In this document: in pieces, positions 11,432-20,343 of the stretch | How positions within the stretch are numbered: the stretch's first letter is position 1 | How the letters are laid out: each line of letters opens with the position of its first letter | Assembly: GCA_947184155.2 (NCBI GenBank) | Contig: CAMXCT020006496.1 | Coordinates: 94,915-158,914 of the forward strand | Source: Cladocopium goreaui | Taxonomy: Eukaryota > Sar > Dinophyceae > Suessiales > Symbiodiniaceae | DNA length: 64,000 nt | Reading direction: 5' to 3' | Made by a program: the position numbers and the translations under genes | Notes under the pieces: model-generated | What the model was told of the DNA's origin: nothing | The model's database searches: none | Seen by the model: the letters and a program-made list of their open reading frames with translations, nothing else

Positions 11432-11460
11432 CGGATCAAAAATTTTCTTCTTGCCTTGAC
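11432..11460 (-). other. Polypurine tract region before the 3' LTR
   Basis: On the minus strand the bases just before the LTR are purine-rich (AAGGCAAGAAGAAAA, about 11441-11455), followed by TTTTTGATCCG. This is the expected place for the plus-strand primer. The pol stop TGA is at 11436-11438. Confidence 0.5.
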
Positions 11461-14400
11461 ATGGAGTCTTCAGATTTATCTTGGCACAAAAATCGAGGTT
11501 TTCTTCGGAGGGCTCGCTTCTTCTTGGCACTAACAAAAGAAGGATCGAAAAACAAGGAAATTTCCTGTCTTTGAAACACTTTCAAGAAGGACTCATAATG
11601 AAAAGCTTTAGAAAGGGCATCCGCCAATTGCTGATCTGAATCCACCCACCGGCAATCAATCCCAGCGGCCGAGAGGCGATCTCGGTATGACAGTACTTCG
11701 ACTGCCAGTCTTCTCTCTTCCAATTGTAATCCAGATGTTTCGATGCGCATAACTGAATCGTACATGTTTTTACTGTCAGTAACAATAATGGATTTCATCT
11801 TTTGCAAACAAGCATCCAAAACATTCAAAGAAATGTTTTTCTCATTCAACAGATCCAACAAAAACTGCTTCAAAAACTCATGACCATCAACAGCAGTAGA
11901 AGCCATCTGAATCTCTGCAGCCGTTGAAGATCGGCAGACCCTGGGAAGCCGTTTGGATTGCCAAGACACCGGAGAAAAGGGACACGCCTGACCCTTAAGA
12001 ATGTTTTCGCTCGTAAGCACTGTCACCATTCCACCCTGACTGGACAGATCCCGTCGGTTACTCCAAGAAGCATCATGAAAGGTAACCAGCAGAGGTTTGT
12101 CAATTTGGGAAGAAAAGAAAACAGGAGTGTTACTGTAGTGTCTCTGAGCTCTAACCAGTTTGCCGAGTTCCAGGGCATCTTCCACAGTGGCAGTTTGGTA
12201 GCAGCCCTGTAGATACGACGTGCTCGCACAAAGCCAAGGAGCAGTTTGAGTCGACCTCCATGCAAGTGCCCCCAAAATGACCCTGAATTGTTTCCTTTCG
12301 ACCTCTGTCAGAGGAGCATCTTTGTTTTGTTTTCTCTCCCGTGTAAAGTTGATTTCGGAAATGGAATCCGCATACTTTTCTTGATTCAGCTCAATGGAAA
12401 AATCTTTGTTCTGTTTCAGCTCACTACCACAGAAAGTAATTGATTCTTTCATAGCTGATTTCCAAGCACCAAAAGGAAACGACTGTTTGAGTTCATGAAT
12501 CTTAGAACGAAAGTATTCATCATGAGCAGAACCACAAACCAACAAATCATCAACATGACCACCAATTAAACCACAGAGTTGAGAATTTTGGTACAGTTTC
12601 CAGACACACGGTTCAAGTCGGCAGCGGATCCAACCTTGGGAACACAAAACCGAATCAAGTTTTTGAAACCACGCTCGCGGCGCATGTAAGAGCCCATATA
12701 TAGCCTTTAAAACTCGAAACAGTTCATGTGGTCGCATGCCAAGCATCTCTTTAACCTCGTCAGGAGGTTCGGCGTAGATTTCTCGTTGATATTCAGTGTG
12801 ATCCCCACTTAGAAAGGCAGTTTTAATATCGCCAGTTTCGACTTCCCAGTGCCACATCGACGCCAGGGAGAGAATGGTATTTCGGGATTGAGTATTTAAG
12901 GTGGGACTATCTTTGCGGAGATTCAAAATATCAGGATCTTGAAACCCTTTTATGATAAGTCGCGCCTTAGGTCGTTGTCCGATCTTCTGACCCTCTTTAT
13001 TTATGTCACTTTTCCAAGTTAAAACCCATCTCATACCCAAAATACGTTCTTGGGGTACCCCATGACGAGATGCAATGGAAACCGCTTCATGTTCAAGATA
13101 TGACCCTACCTCGGCTTGCATGGCTCGTAGAAAATCCAATTTATCACCATCGCTCAAATGCCTATACTGGACCTCAGCTCGGCGTTTGGGTTTTTCATTC
13201 AGTTTCCACTCCTTAGTGCCGTTCCTATTAACTTGGTGAACGTCTCTACCAGTAACAGTCAGCACAATTTCACAACATGACATCTGTTCGTCACAACATT
13301 GCTGAAAAAGGGCATAACTGACAGGCATCTCGGAAGTGTCCTTGCAAGAAGGTCGTGGTTTCGGAAGTTTCTCATTGACCGGTTTTGGAAGTTTCTCACT
13401 GGCTTCCAACTGGCTGTTCATGGCATGTTGAACTCGGGAAAAGCAGCCTAAGTTGAGATCCTCAACGTAATCCAACTCTTGAGTTCTTTTGGGGTTCCAA
13501 TCCCTCGGCAACTGACAGTTTCCAACAGTGTCATCAACATCATCATCACCATCATTTTCATCAACATGTTCAGGGAAATGGATCTCAACACCATCCCGTG
13601 ATTGCAAGCTGACTGGATGGGGTGATCGGCTACGATTCCGGCGGCCGCTCAGACTCACTTGGGCACCACTTGGAACTCGATCTGGTTGAGCCGGTGTTCT
13701 TGGTTCTCTTGGTTTGTCTGGATCTGCTGAATCGCGCCCAAGCTCTGATGAAGAAGCACCTGCTGCTGACTGCTGGACTGTTGCATGTCGTCCAGTCGCA
13801 GCTTCAGTTCGCTGAATGCTCCCATCATGGACTTGAACATCTCCTGAGTTTCGTTGTTTGTGGACTCCTTCATGGTGGCTGGCGTCATCTCTTCCCAATC
13901 GCTCTCGGTCTCGTCGGTTGTCGGCAATTTTCCAGAAGGTCGCATGGTCTCCATCTTCCTGGTTGGAGGCGTCAGACTGGCTGATCCCTGGGGATAGCCC
14001 TCGGACTTCTCCTCCATCCCCTTGGTAAACTCGACGAGATTGATGAAGTTGGGTTCTGCTTTCTTGTGTTGGATCAGCCAAATCACGTACTCCAGGTGCT
14101 CTGTGTAGACCTGATTCACAGTTTGGCCGCGACAGCGACCCCTGGTGATCATCTCGGCCCCCAGCTCCTTCAGCGGGAGACTCCTGCAGCGGTTCACCTC
14201 CTGGGAGACAAGCTTGTCCTGTTCCGCCTGTCCCTGGCGGCTGACCTTCTGCTGCAGCTTCTGAATCAGCTGGTCTTGGGAAGATGCCATATCGGGCCGC
14301 TTGCTTATAGTTCGCACGGATCAGCCGTGCACCAGGGCTTGCTTGAGCCGATTGCTGCTGTTGAGGAGGTTCATCCTCATGAATCTCAGAGTCCATTGGT

Positions 14401-16727
14401 TCATCTTCCAAGTCTTGGCTAATGTCGCGATAATTGGTTTTGTTTCCTGCGTTTTTGATGTCTTGATACACAGAACTCGGCTTCAACTGATTAGACAAGT
14501 CTTGCAACTGTCTAGTTACTTTTCTCAGCTGCTCCGGTGCACACCGATACAGGGTGGTCCCATGACTGACCCAAATGATGGAACCCTGACTCATGTTGTC
14601 ATCAGGGTTGCCTTGCTTTTCAGTGCCAACAACGCGGGCCGGACCATACCAGCCTGCATGATTCCTACTAGCCGCACTTTTGCCCTTTCGATAGAAATAA
14701 ACAAGTTGACCAACCTCAAACAGTTCAACTCGACGGGCTTTGCCTTTTTCCGCTCGGAGAATGCGACGGCGTGAGTCCGCACGGAGGAACGCTTCTTTGG
14801 CACTTTGGATTCTCTGCAGATTCTGTTCAAAAGTAATTTCGTGATTTCTCCGACTTTGTGTCGGAAGGTGATCACCCTTCTCCAGCCATGACTCGATACT
14901 ACTTCTTTCAACACCAAACGCCCATTGATTGGGGGAAAATCCCTTAATCTGATGCAACCTGTTCTTCGCACCAAGAGACAGAGAACACAGTTCCTCCAAG
15001 TCACAGTCGGGCGATTGTTCCATAGCCAAAGTGGTCATGGTTTCTTTGAGGGTCGCAAGGTGCCGGCTGTGCCGGCCTACTTGCCATGCTGCCTCCCCTG
15101 CTGCGTATTGTGGACGTATGTCCATTCCTTCAAGCCAGCCGATGAGGCTTTTGTCCCTAAAGGCCCCTTCATCGTCAAAACGAATAACCTTGGGTTGGGG
15201 GAACAATTTCAACCAGTGTTGATGAAGAGCTCTTTTAAATTCCGCCCCGGAAACGTTAGGCAAATTCTTACCCCCGGTACGAACAATACACCCCGTGTGA
15301 TAATCAGTCATTTCATCCATGATAGAAACGCCAACCGCTTGAACAATGGGTTCCCCTTTTTCATTGCGGTGAGGGCTATACCACCAAAAGGTATCAACAG
15401 AGATGACTTCCCACTTATCCGATGGCCTGGTCACGGCAGATGGTCGGTGCATGGCCGCGTGGCCCCGCTGCTGACAAAAGTCACACTCAAAATTCCGAGC
15501 TGCTTCGATGATCTTTGGGCTAGCCTGAGCTTCTTTTAACATCCTGCAAAGCACGTGATTTGAGGGATGGCCTAAGTTCGCATGTATGGTCCTGAGTCTG
15601 GCCAAGATTTTGTCAGGTCCCCAAAGTTTTGAGGGTTCCTCGATGTCCAAAGATACAGAAGACTCCGCTTCCTGTGCAGCTTCACTAGCAGCACATTGAT
15701 CGCCTGTACAAGCTTTTGACGGTTCTTCCAAAATGGAAGGTTCATACTCAGTTTCGGAAACCTGTTCTTCGGGGTTTTCCTGAGAACCAACAGCCCAAAT
15801 ATTTCCTTGGAGTTTTTCAACCAATTCGCAAAACTGATTCTGCGGTGACATCAAGGCTTCGGCAAATGCTTGGCAGAGCTTCGTGGGATACACAGCAGTA
15901 CTGGAAGTGATCTCCCCTTCAATCACATCATGTTCATGGGGTTCATGAGTACACAACTTGTTAAGGGCCCGCTCAATATGGGGGTTACTGGAGAACCAAC
16001 CCCAAGATTTCTGTAAGGGTCTCCTGGTCTTGGGATGAACGCAGCCGAAGGTGCAACCATCACATCGAAATCTTTGACCACAAAGTTGCAGCATATGTCC
16101 CATTGAAGGTTCCTTCCATGAACTGGCTCGCAAGGGATGCTCACCTCCTGCGTCACCCCTTAGCTCCTGCCTTTGCATGGAAATCAGCTTGCGACAATTC
16201 TTCAGAATGCGACGACCATGTTTCTGTTTGTTAACCAAGTTTTGACTTTGCGTTTCGTTTTTCTGGTTGGCATTTTGTAAACTGGACCAGGGATCACAAG
16301 GCGGGGACACATGCACGTACCTAGGTTTCACCTGTTTCAATCGCCTCAGCGCCTTTACACATCCTGATTTCGTGGACAGGTCAAACCCATTATGACATCC
16401 CCAACGTTCAGCCCTTCCCCCGGCATCCAAAACAGCTTGAGAAAGAGGAGAATCCCAAGGTGCGCAAACCTCAACCAAATCCAGTTTCCTACCCAAGCTC
16501 CTATAAGCATGCATGACTTGGGTGCCATGGTCACGAGCCACCTCAGAAAACCATAATTGTTTACCACGGCTCAAAAGCTTACTGGATTCAATCACATGGT
16601 AGCATTCTGAAGACTCCGGAACTGTACACGGATCGGGGCTGCTGGCGTGCAAAGTCTCTGAATTCAGCGCTGGACTACTTCGCTCCGGAAAATCCGGTTG
16701 TCCACTCAAATTTTGCTCCAGCTGCAA
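11436..16727 (-). CDS. Copia Pol: methyltransferase-like domain, integrase, RT, RNase H
   Basis: Residues are counted from the TTG at 16727. An MTase-like domain lies at about 83-292 (VSPPCDPWSS; GGEHPLRASSW; TAVYPTKLCQAFAEAL). The integrase zinc domain is at 382-418 (HANLGHP to CDFC). The integrase core has D445 and D518, but the third catalytic residue is Ser554 (GRHSRH) instead of Glu, at exactly the DD35E spacing. RT has GDIKTAF and HVDDLL. RNase H has HDASW, AAEIQ, VTDSK and QLADALSK. The frame continues upstream without interruption to the gag stop TAG at 16746-16748, and there is no ATG before residue 72, so readthrough from gag is the likeliest expression. Between integrase and RT the frame is low-complexity and overlaps another ORF (13655-14290). 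Confidence 0.93.
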   Translation of the reverse strand: MQLEQNLSGQPDFPERSSPALNSETLHASSPDPCTVPESSECYHVIESSKLLSRGKQLWFSEVARDHGTQVMHAYRSLGRKLDLVEVCAPWDSPLSQAVLDAGGRAERWGCHNGFDLSTKSGCVKALRRLKQVKPRYVHVSPPCDPWSSLQNANQKNETQSQNLVNKQKHGRRILKNCRKLISMQRQELRGDAGGEHPLRASSWKEPSMGHMLQLCGQRFRCDGCTFGCVHPKTRRPLQKSWGWFSSNPHIERALNKLCTHEPHEHDVIEGEITSSTAVYPTKLCQAFAEALMSPQNQFCELVEKLQGNIWAVGSQENPEEQVSETEYEPSILEEPSKACTGDQCAASEAAQEAESSVSLDIEEPSKLWGPDKILARLRTIHANLGHPSNHVLCRMLKEAQASPKIIEAARNFECDFCQQRGHAAMHRPSAVTRPSDKWEVISVDTFWWYSPHRNEKGEPIVQAVGVSIMDEMTDYHTGCIVRTGGKNLPNVSGAEFKRALHQHWLKLFPQPKVIRFDDEGAFRDKSLIGWLEGMDIRPQYAAGEAAWQVGRHSRHLATLKETMTTLAMEQSPDCDLEELCSLSLGAKNRLHQIKGFSPNQWAFGVERSSIESWLEKGDHLPTQSRRNHEITFEQNLQRIQSAKEAFLRADSRRRILRAEKGKARRVELFEVGQLVYFYRKGKSAASRNHAGWYGPARVVGTEKQGNPDDNMSQGSIIWVSHGTTLYRCAPEQLRKVTRQLQDLSNQLKPSSVYQDIKNAGNKTNYRDISQDLEDEPMDSEIHEDEPPQQQQSAQASPGARLIRANYKQAARYGIFPRPADSEAAAEGQPPGTGGTGQACLPGGEPLQESPAEGAGGRDDHQGSLSRPNCESGLHRAPGVRDLADPTQESRTQLHQSRRVYQGDGGEVRGLSPGISQSDASNQEDGDHATFWKIADNRRDRERLGRDDASHHEGVHKQRNSGDVQVHDGSIQRTEAATGRHATVQQSAAGASSSELGRDSADPDKPREPRTPAQPDRVPSGAQVSLSGRRNRSRSPHPVSLQSRDGVEIHFPEHVDENDGDDDVDDTVGNCQLPRDWNPKRTQELDYVEDLNLGCFSRVQHAMNSQLEASEKLPKPVNEKLPKPRPSCKDTSEMPVSYALFQQCCDEQMSCCEIVLTVTGRDVHQVNRNGTKEWKLNEKPKRRAEVQYRHLSDGDKLDFLRAMQAEVGSYLEHEAVSIASRHGVPQERILGMRWVLTWKSDINKEGQKIGQRPKARLIIKGFQDPDILNLRKDSPTLNTQSRNTILSLASMWHWEVETGDIKTAFLSGDHTEYQREIYAEPPDEVKEMLGMRPHELFRVLKAIYGLLHAPRAWFQKLDSVLCSQGWIRCRLEPCVWKLYQNSQLCGLIGGHVDDLLVCGSAHDEYFRSKIHELKQSFPFGAWKSAMKESITFCGSELKQNKDFSIELNQEKYADSISEINFTRERKQNKDAPLTEVERKQFRVILGALAWRSTQTAPWLCASTSYLQGCYQTATVEDALELGKLVRAQRHYSNTPVFFSSQIDKPLLVTFHDASWSNRRDLSSQGGMVTVLTSENILKGQACPFSPVSWQSKRLPRVCRSSTAAEIQMASTAVDGHEFLKQFLLDLLNEKNISLNVLDACLQKMKSIIVTDSKNMYDSVMRIETSGLQLEERRLAVEVLSYRDRLSAAGIDCRWVDSDQQLADALSKAFHYESFLKVFQRQEISLFFDPSFVSAKKKRALRRKPRFLCQDKSEDSMSRQEENF
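13655..14290 (-). CDS. Overlapping ORF inside copia pol, 211 residues
   Basis: It starts at the ATG at 14288-14290 (MASSQDQLIQKLQQKV) and lies in a different frame from pol. It looks more protein-like than pol does across the same bases: a Gln-rich coiled-coil start, then a compact segment with GQTVNQVYTEHLEYVIWL, then an acidic middle and a second Gln-rich helix. The middle vaguely recalls the GKYxGxTxxEVxxxxPxYVxW pattern of small nuclease-associated domains (DUF3820-like), which is only a hint. Pol across this stretch is repetitive and Ser/Gly/Arg-rich, like a shadow frame. Either this is an overprinted protein, or pol carries two compensating shifts. Confidence 0.45.
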   Translation of the reverse strand: MASSQDQLIQKLQQKVSRQGQAEQDKLVSQEVNRCRSLPLKELGAEMITRGRCRGQTVNQVYTEHLEYVIWLIQHKKAEPNFINLVEFTKGMEEKSEGYPQGSASLTPPTRKMETMRPSGKLPTTDETESDWEEMTPATMKESTNNETQEMFKSMMGAFSELKLRLDDMQQSSSQQQVLLHQSLGAIQQIQTNQENQEHRLNQIEFQVVPK

Positions 16728-16745
16728 AACTTGGTGGAGCTGTCC

Positions 16746-16748
16746 CTA
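16746..16748 (-). other. In-frame TAG between copia gag and pol (probable readthrough site)
   Basis: Gag ends ACC TAG, and pol follows in the same frame as GGA CAG CTC CAC CAA GTT with no further stop for more than 1760 codons. A single stop with an open frame on both sides is the arrangement of stop-codon readthrough seen in gammaretroviruses. A simple nonsense mutation in a fused gag-pol would look the same. Confidence 0.6.
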
Positions 16749-18443
16749 GGTTGGCACAGCTTCCGGACGGTTCCCAAAAGCTTCACAGTGCGACATGTGA
16801 TCATCCTGGGAACAGCTACCATGGGACATGGGACCCTTCAAATCAAGACCAAAAGAGGTCATAGGAAGCAGCAAATGATTGGTGCTAGCTCTTTCAAGTT
16901 GAATGGCCTCATCTCCAAGAAATCGGAAATTGGCTAAGCCAGTCTTGAAATTGATCACTGCTTCATGCTCTTCTAACCAACGCGAGCTCAGCAAAAACGG
17001 CGTCTGCCCTTCCACAACGTGGACCGGAATCTTCATCCGATGACCCGCGATACAAGCAGACACATGAGCAAACCCTAGAGCCAGGGACGTCTCATTGTTT
17101 CCAAACACAAAGGATCTTCTCTGATGTCTGTCAACGGTGATCTCTTGATCTGGGTCCATGCCAAGTTCTGCGTACTTTTCATAGAGCACTTGCAGAGTGT
17201 GTGCTCCGATGATTGACTCACTGGCGCCACAATCCAAGATGGCCTTAGTCTGAATCTCCTCTGTCAAGGCTGCATAGGTCGGCACAGGAAACGCGATCAC
17301 TTCATTGCCTTCACTCCAAGTCACTGTCTTTTTGGCAGGTCTCACCTCAGCTGTAGTGAAGACAAATCCGACTCGCCCGGAGTCAGCTCCCTTTTGTCCT
17401 TGTGATCCAGCTGCACCAGAGCCACCGCCAATTTGCTGGCGACACTGCATGGCCTTGTGACCTATCTTTCCACACCGCATGCATCTTCCTTGGAATCCTT
17501 TCCCTGATGCTTCCTTTCCTTTCCCTTTTCCACCAGTTGGATAAAATCCTCTGGAGACACGATGCTTGTCCAGCGCCTTCCTAGCTTCCTTGTAGAAAGT
17601 CTTTCGGGCTTCCTGGAAGTTGGCATAGACCTGGTCATCACCGGGCCTGGCCGCCAAATCATCTGTGGCTTGTTCAAACCAAGCTTGGCTTTCTTCCAGT
17701 GCGTCTTCAACATCGGATTCATCATTGGGCTCAGCATCTTCATGGGTGTTCATCCAGGCCGCCTCATTGTCCACATGCCCTATCGAGGCACAAGGGGGCT
17801 CAAGCATGGCCGCAAAGGTCTTGGAATGGTTGCCCTGCCTCTTCTTTTCTGCATCTCGAAGACTCAAACTGTCTCCGCCCCACATTTTTCGCATGGCAGA
17901 CATCACATCATCAAGCTTGTACGACTGAGCCTGGGCCTTTACCATAGCAACATCTGTGGAGTCCAGACGAAGAAGCTTGTTGATGGCAAACCATCCATAG
18001 ATCTCAGTAGGAACTGTTTCCTTGCAGCCAATCTCTAGCATCGCCTTCCTGATGTCTCGAACAAAAACAGCATGTCTTTGCTCGTAGTCATTGAGGTTTT
18101 CACCCTCTCGACGAAAAGCATCTGCAGTTTGGAAGTATTGTTGCAAAGCATCTCCCAACAGATCAACCTGCTGCTTGCCTCTGCGATCCCGCAAGAAGTC
18201 CAAGAGGTGAGTCACTCCGTCGGGCTTCTTCAAGGCTTCCCGATCTATGTCCAGGCAGCATTCCCAGGCACGACCTGTCAGGTTCCTCACTAGGCGAGGT
18301 GCTAGTAAGGCTTTGTCTTCTTCCTTGCATCCATCAAGTTCCAGAAGGCAGGCAAAGCGGAAATCTGAGAAACTCTTCCAATTCCCATCCCATGTCGGCA
18401 ACTTTGGGTTCACATTGTCTCCACTTCCCATTGAGGCTGCCAT
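16746..18443 (-). CDS. Copia Gag with zinc knuckle and aspartic protease, 565 residues
   Basis: The start chosen is the ATG at 18441-18443 (MAASMGSGDNVNPKLPTWDG); the frame can extend five codons to a TTG. The N-terminal half is a copia gag (UBN2-type) capsid region. A basic Gly/Lys stretch precedes the knuckle CMRCGKIGHKAMQC, which is CX2CX4HX4C. The protease follows, with active site ILDCGASESIIG. Gag and protease therefore share one ORF, as in copia, while integrase and RT lie beyond the in-frame TAG. Confidence 0.9.
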   Translation of the reverse strand: MAASMGSGDNVNPKLPTWDGNWKSFSDFRFACLLELDGCKEEDKALLAPRLVRNLTGRAWECCLDIDREALKKPDGVTHLLDFLRDRRGKQQVDLLGDALQQYFQTADAFRREGENLNDYEQRHAVFVRDIRKAMLEIGCKETVPTEIYGWFAINKLLRLDSTDVAMVKAQAQSYKLDDVMSAMRKMWGGDSLSLRDAEKKRQGNHSKTFAAMLEPPCASIGHVDNEAAWMNTHEDAEPNDESDVEDALEESQAWFEQATDDLAARPGDDQVYANFQEARKTFYKEARKALDKHRVSRGFYPTGGKGKGKEASGKGFQGRCMRCGKIGHKAMQCRQQIGGGSGAAGSQGQKGADSGRVGFVFTTAEVRPAKKTVTWSEGNEVIAFPVPTYAALTEEIQTKAILDCGASESIIGAHTLQVLYEKYAELGMDPDQEITVDRHQRRSFVFGNNETSLALGFAHVSACIAGHRMKIPVHVVEGQTPFLLSSRWLEEHEAVINFKTGLANFRFLGDEAIQLERASTNHLLLPMTSFGLDLKGPMSHGSCSQDDHMSHCEAFGNRPEAVPT

Positions 18444-18494
18444 GGAGAATCCCCACAAGGTTCACTAGGCTTCCAAAGGTCGCGGACCGTTGTA

Positions 18495-18507
18495 GGCTCC
18501 GCTACCA
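18495..18507 (-). other. Primer-binding site for initiator Met tRNA
   Basis: One base inside the 5' LTR the minus strand reads TGGTAGCGGAGCC. Copia elements typically use TGGTATCAGAGC or TGGTAGCAGAGC here, complementary to the initiator methionine tRNA. The match is close but the exact tRNA of this organism was not checked. Confidence 0.7.
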
Positions 18508-18508
18508 G

Positions 18509-18746
18509 TGTTGGTTAACACTGGTAGGGAGCAAGGGTTGACCAATCACTGGTCGGACACGAAATGATGCCACAAAATGGAAAAAGTGGTTGGAGAATCA
18601 CAACCACAAGCCCATGGCACTTTTCTGATACACGCGGAACCGTCCCAGCTGTGCCTATGTCGCACAGCGCTTGAAGCCAATCATATTGGCAAGTCATTGA
18701 CTGGTAAAATGCGATACAAGGTCAAGGCAACTGGCTCAAATCAACA
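18509..18746 (-). repeat. 5' LTR of the copia element
   Basis: A 238-bp LTR identical by eye to 11194-11431. It begins TG, ends CA, and is flanked outside by CATTG (18747-18751). Confidence 0.97.
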
Positions 18747-18751
18747 CATTG

Positions 18752-20039
18752 GGTCCCCATCGGTCCCCTGTCGCAGGCACTGTTGCCAGCAGAAAAAGGC
18801 ATCGCGAGGAAGCGCCTTGGTTGCAGGTCAACGTTGGAGGTGCATTGTGATTGTGGGATCCCCTGTGTTACACTGTTACACAAACCCGGGCCATGGAAAA
18901 TCTAGATGTCCAACAGGAAGGTTTGGAATTTGGTGCCAACAAATGGGGAAAGGTTCGGTGAGTTTTTTTCATTTTTCTGATCGATTTTCAATAGTTTTCC
19001 CATAGGCTTCTCATGTTTTCCCATATTTTTCCAATATTTTTTCAATTTTTCTATGGTTTTCCGAGTTTTCCCTGCAGCTTGGCCCATTGGCTGTGAAATC
19101 TCGAGGCGACCAACGAGGCGGAGCCAGTGCTTCAGGAACTGCTGAATGTGTGAAGCTCAGTGGTTGGGGTTCAATATGGGATGAACATGGATGAACAATA
19201 TGGGATGAACCGGGGGTACCACCCCAACAAATTTAGATTTTAACCATGTTTGATATGGTTTAGCTAGCAACAATACCATCTCAAATCATTGGGGAAGATA
19301 TGCCAAAAGTTATGGGATGTGGAACTCTTTGAGCTGAGGCTCCTTCCTTATCGCCACAGCTGTCAGGGGTTTCATTGGCTGTGTCCAGGTGACTGGCGCT
19401 GGGCAGTGGTCAATTTTCGCAATACTCCAAAGTGTCCATGATCAATTGAATATTATATGATTATATAATATTACTGTATATAATCATATATATATATCTA
19501 TAAGTTGACAACAGCTGGTGCTAGCAGCTGGTGCTAGCAGCATTGTCGTGCCTGACTTGAACCAGCTGAACAAACACCCCTTTGCGCAGAGAGCACCCTT
19601 ACATTTTTAGCAGAGCAGAAACGATGGGAACTGTCTTGTTGTATCATGTTTCAATCAAACATGAAGCAACGCCATCCTTCGATTCGCTCAACTGTCTATG
19701 TCAGTCTTTCATTTGGTGGGCAAAGGTTTTTACCGCTTTGCAGCTGCCCTTGTCATGCAGGCCACCAAAACGGCGGCGTCTTCGGGCACCACTCAGACTG
19801 CCAGAAGCATGGCAGTCATCGGTGAAAGAGTCTGGCGCTCAATGTGCTCTTATGGCCGCGTTTTGCACTTGAATGACTTGGGAGTTTGGGGTCTGACACT
19901 TGTTGTCCAAGAATGTATGAGGCAACTGGCAACGTAGCTAACATGCAAATCTCTTTTTCCCCACAACTTTGTGTGGGGTTCTTGTTTTTGATTCTGTATC
20001 CCGGGCTCCTTCTCCTCCTCCTCCTCCTCCCGCCTCCTT
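18752..20039. other. No gene firmly recognised; one weak exon candidate
   Basis: Contains the flank repeat of the copia target, a short AT-rich run near 19441-19500 and palindromic GGGATGAAC blocks near 19190. A protein-like frame at about 19759-19935 (ATKTAASSGTTQTARSMAV) follows a CAG acceptor and could be an exon. No partners were found. Confidence 0.35.
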
Positions 20040-20343
20040 ACACATACAACAATAATTTAACACACACAAACTTAACATACAATAATTTCACACACACAAA
20101 CTTAACATACATTAACTTCACACACACACAAACTTAACATACAATCATTTCACACTAACTTCACACACACAAACTTAACATACAATAATTTAACATACAA
20201 TAATCTCACACTAACTTACATACAATAATTTCACACACACAAACTTAACATACAATAATTTAACATACAATAATCTCACACTAACTTCACACACACAAAC
20301 TTCACATACAATAATACAATAATTTCACACTAACTTCACACAC
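20040..20343. repeat. Tandem CACACAAACTTAACATACAATAATTT-type satellite
   Basis: Imperfect units of about 25-40 bp built from ACACACAAACTTAACATACAATAATTTC, with length variation between copies. Confidence 0.9.

Larger units (their letters stand above)
11189..18751 (-). mobile_element. Complete Ty1/copia-type LTR retrotransposon
   Basis: The parts, read on the minus strand, are: target duplication CATTG, 5' LTR 18509-18746, primer-binding site 18495-18507, gag, one in-frame stop, pol, purine-rich tract, 3' LTR 11194-11431, target duplication CATTG at 11189-11193. The LTRs are 238 bp, begin TG and end CA, and I see no difference between them, which means a recent insertion. Integrase lies before RT, which makes it copia rather than gypsy. 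No recent nested insertion interrupts it. Confidence 0.97.

Noticed and set aside
14591..15539. Plus- and minus-strand frames inside copia pol
   Set aside because: Shadows of the integrase region; no motif and no reason for a second product, unlike 13655-14290.
11436..18458. Gypsy-type or retroviral assignment
   Set aside because: Integrase precedes RT, the protease lies in gag, and no envelope gene is present, which is the copia order.
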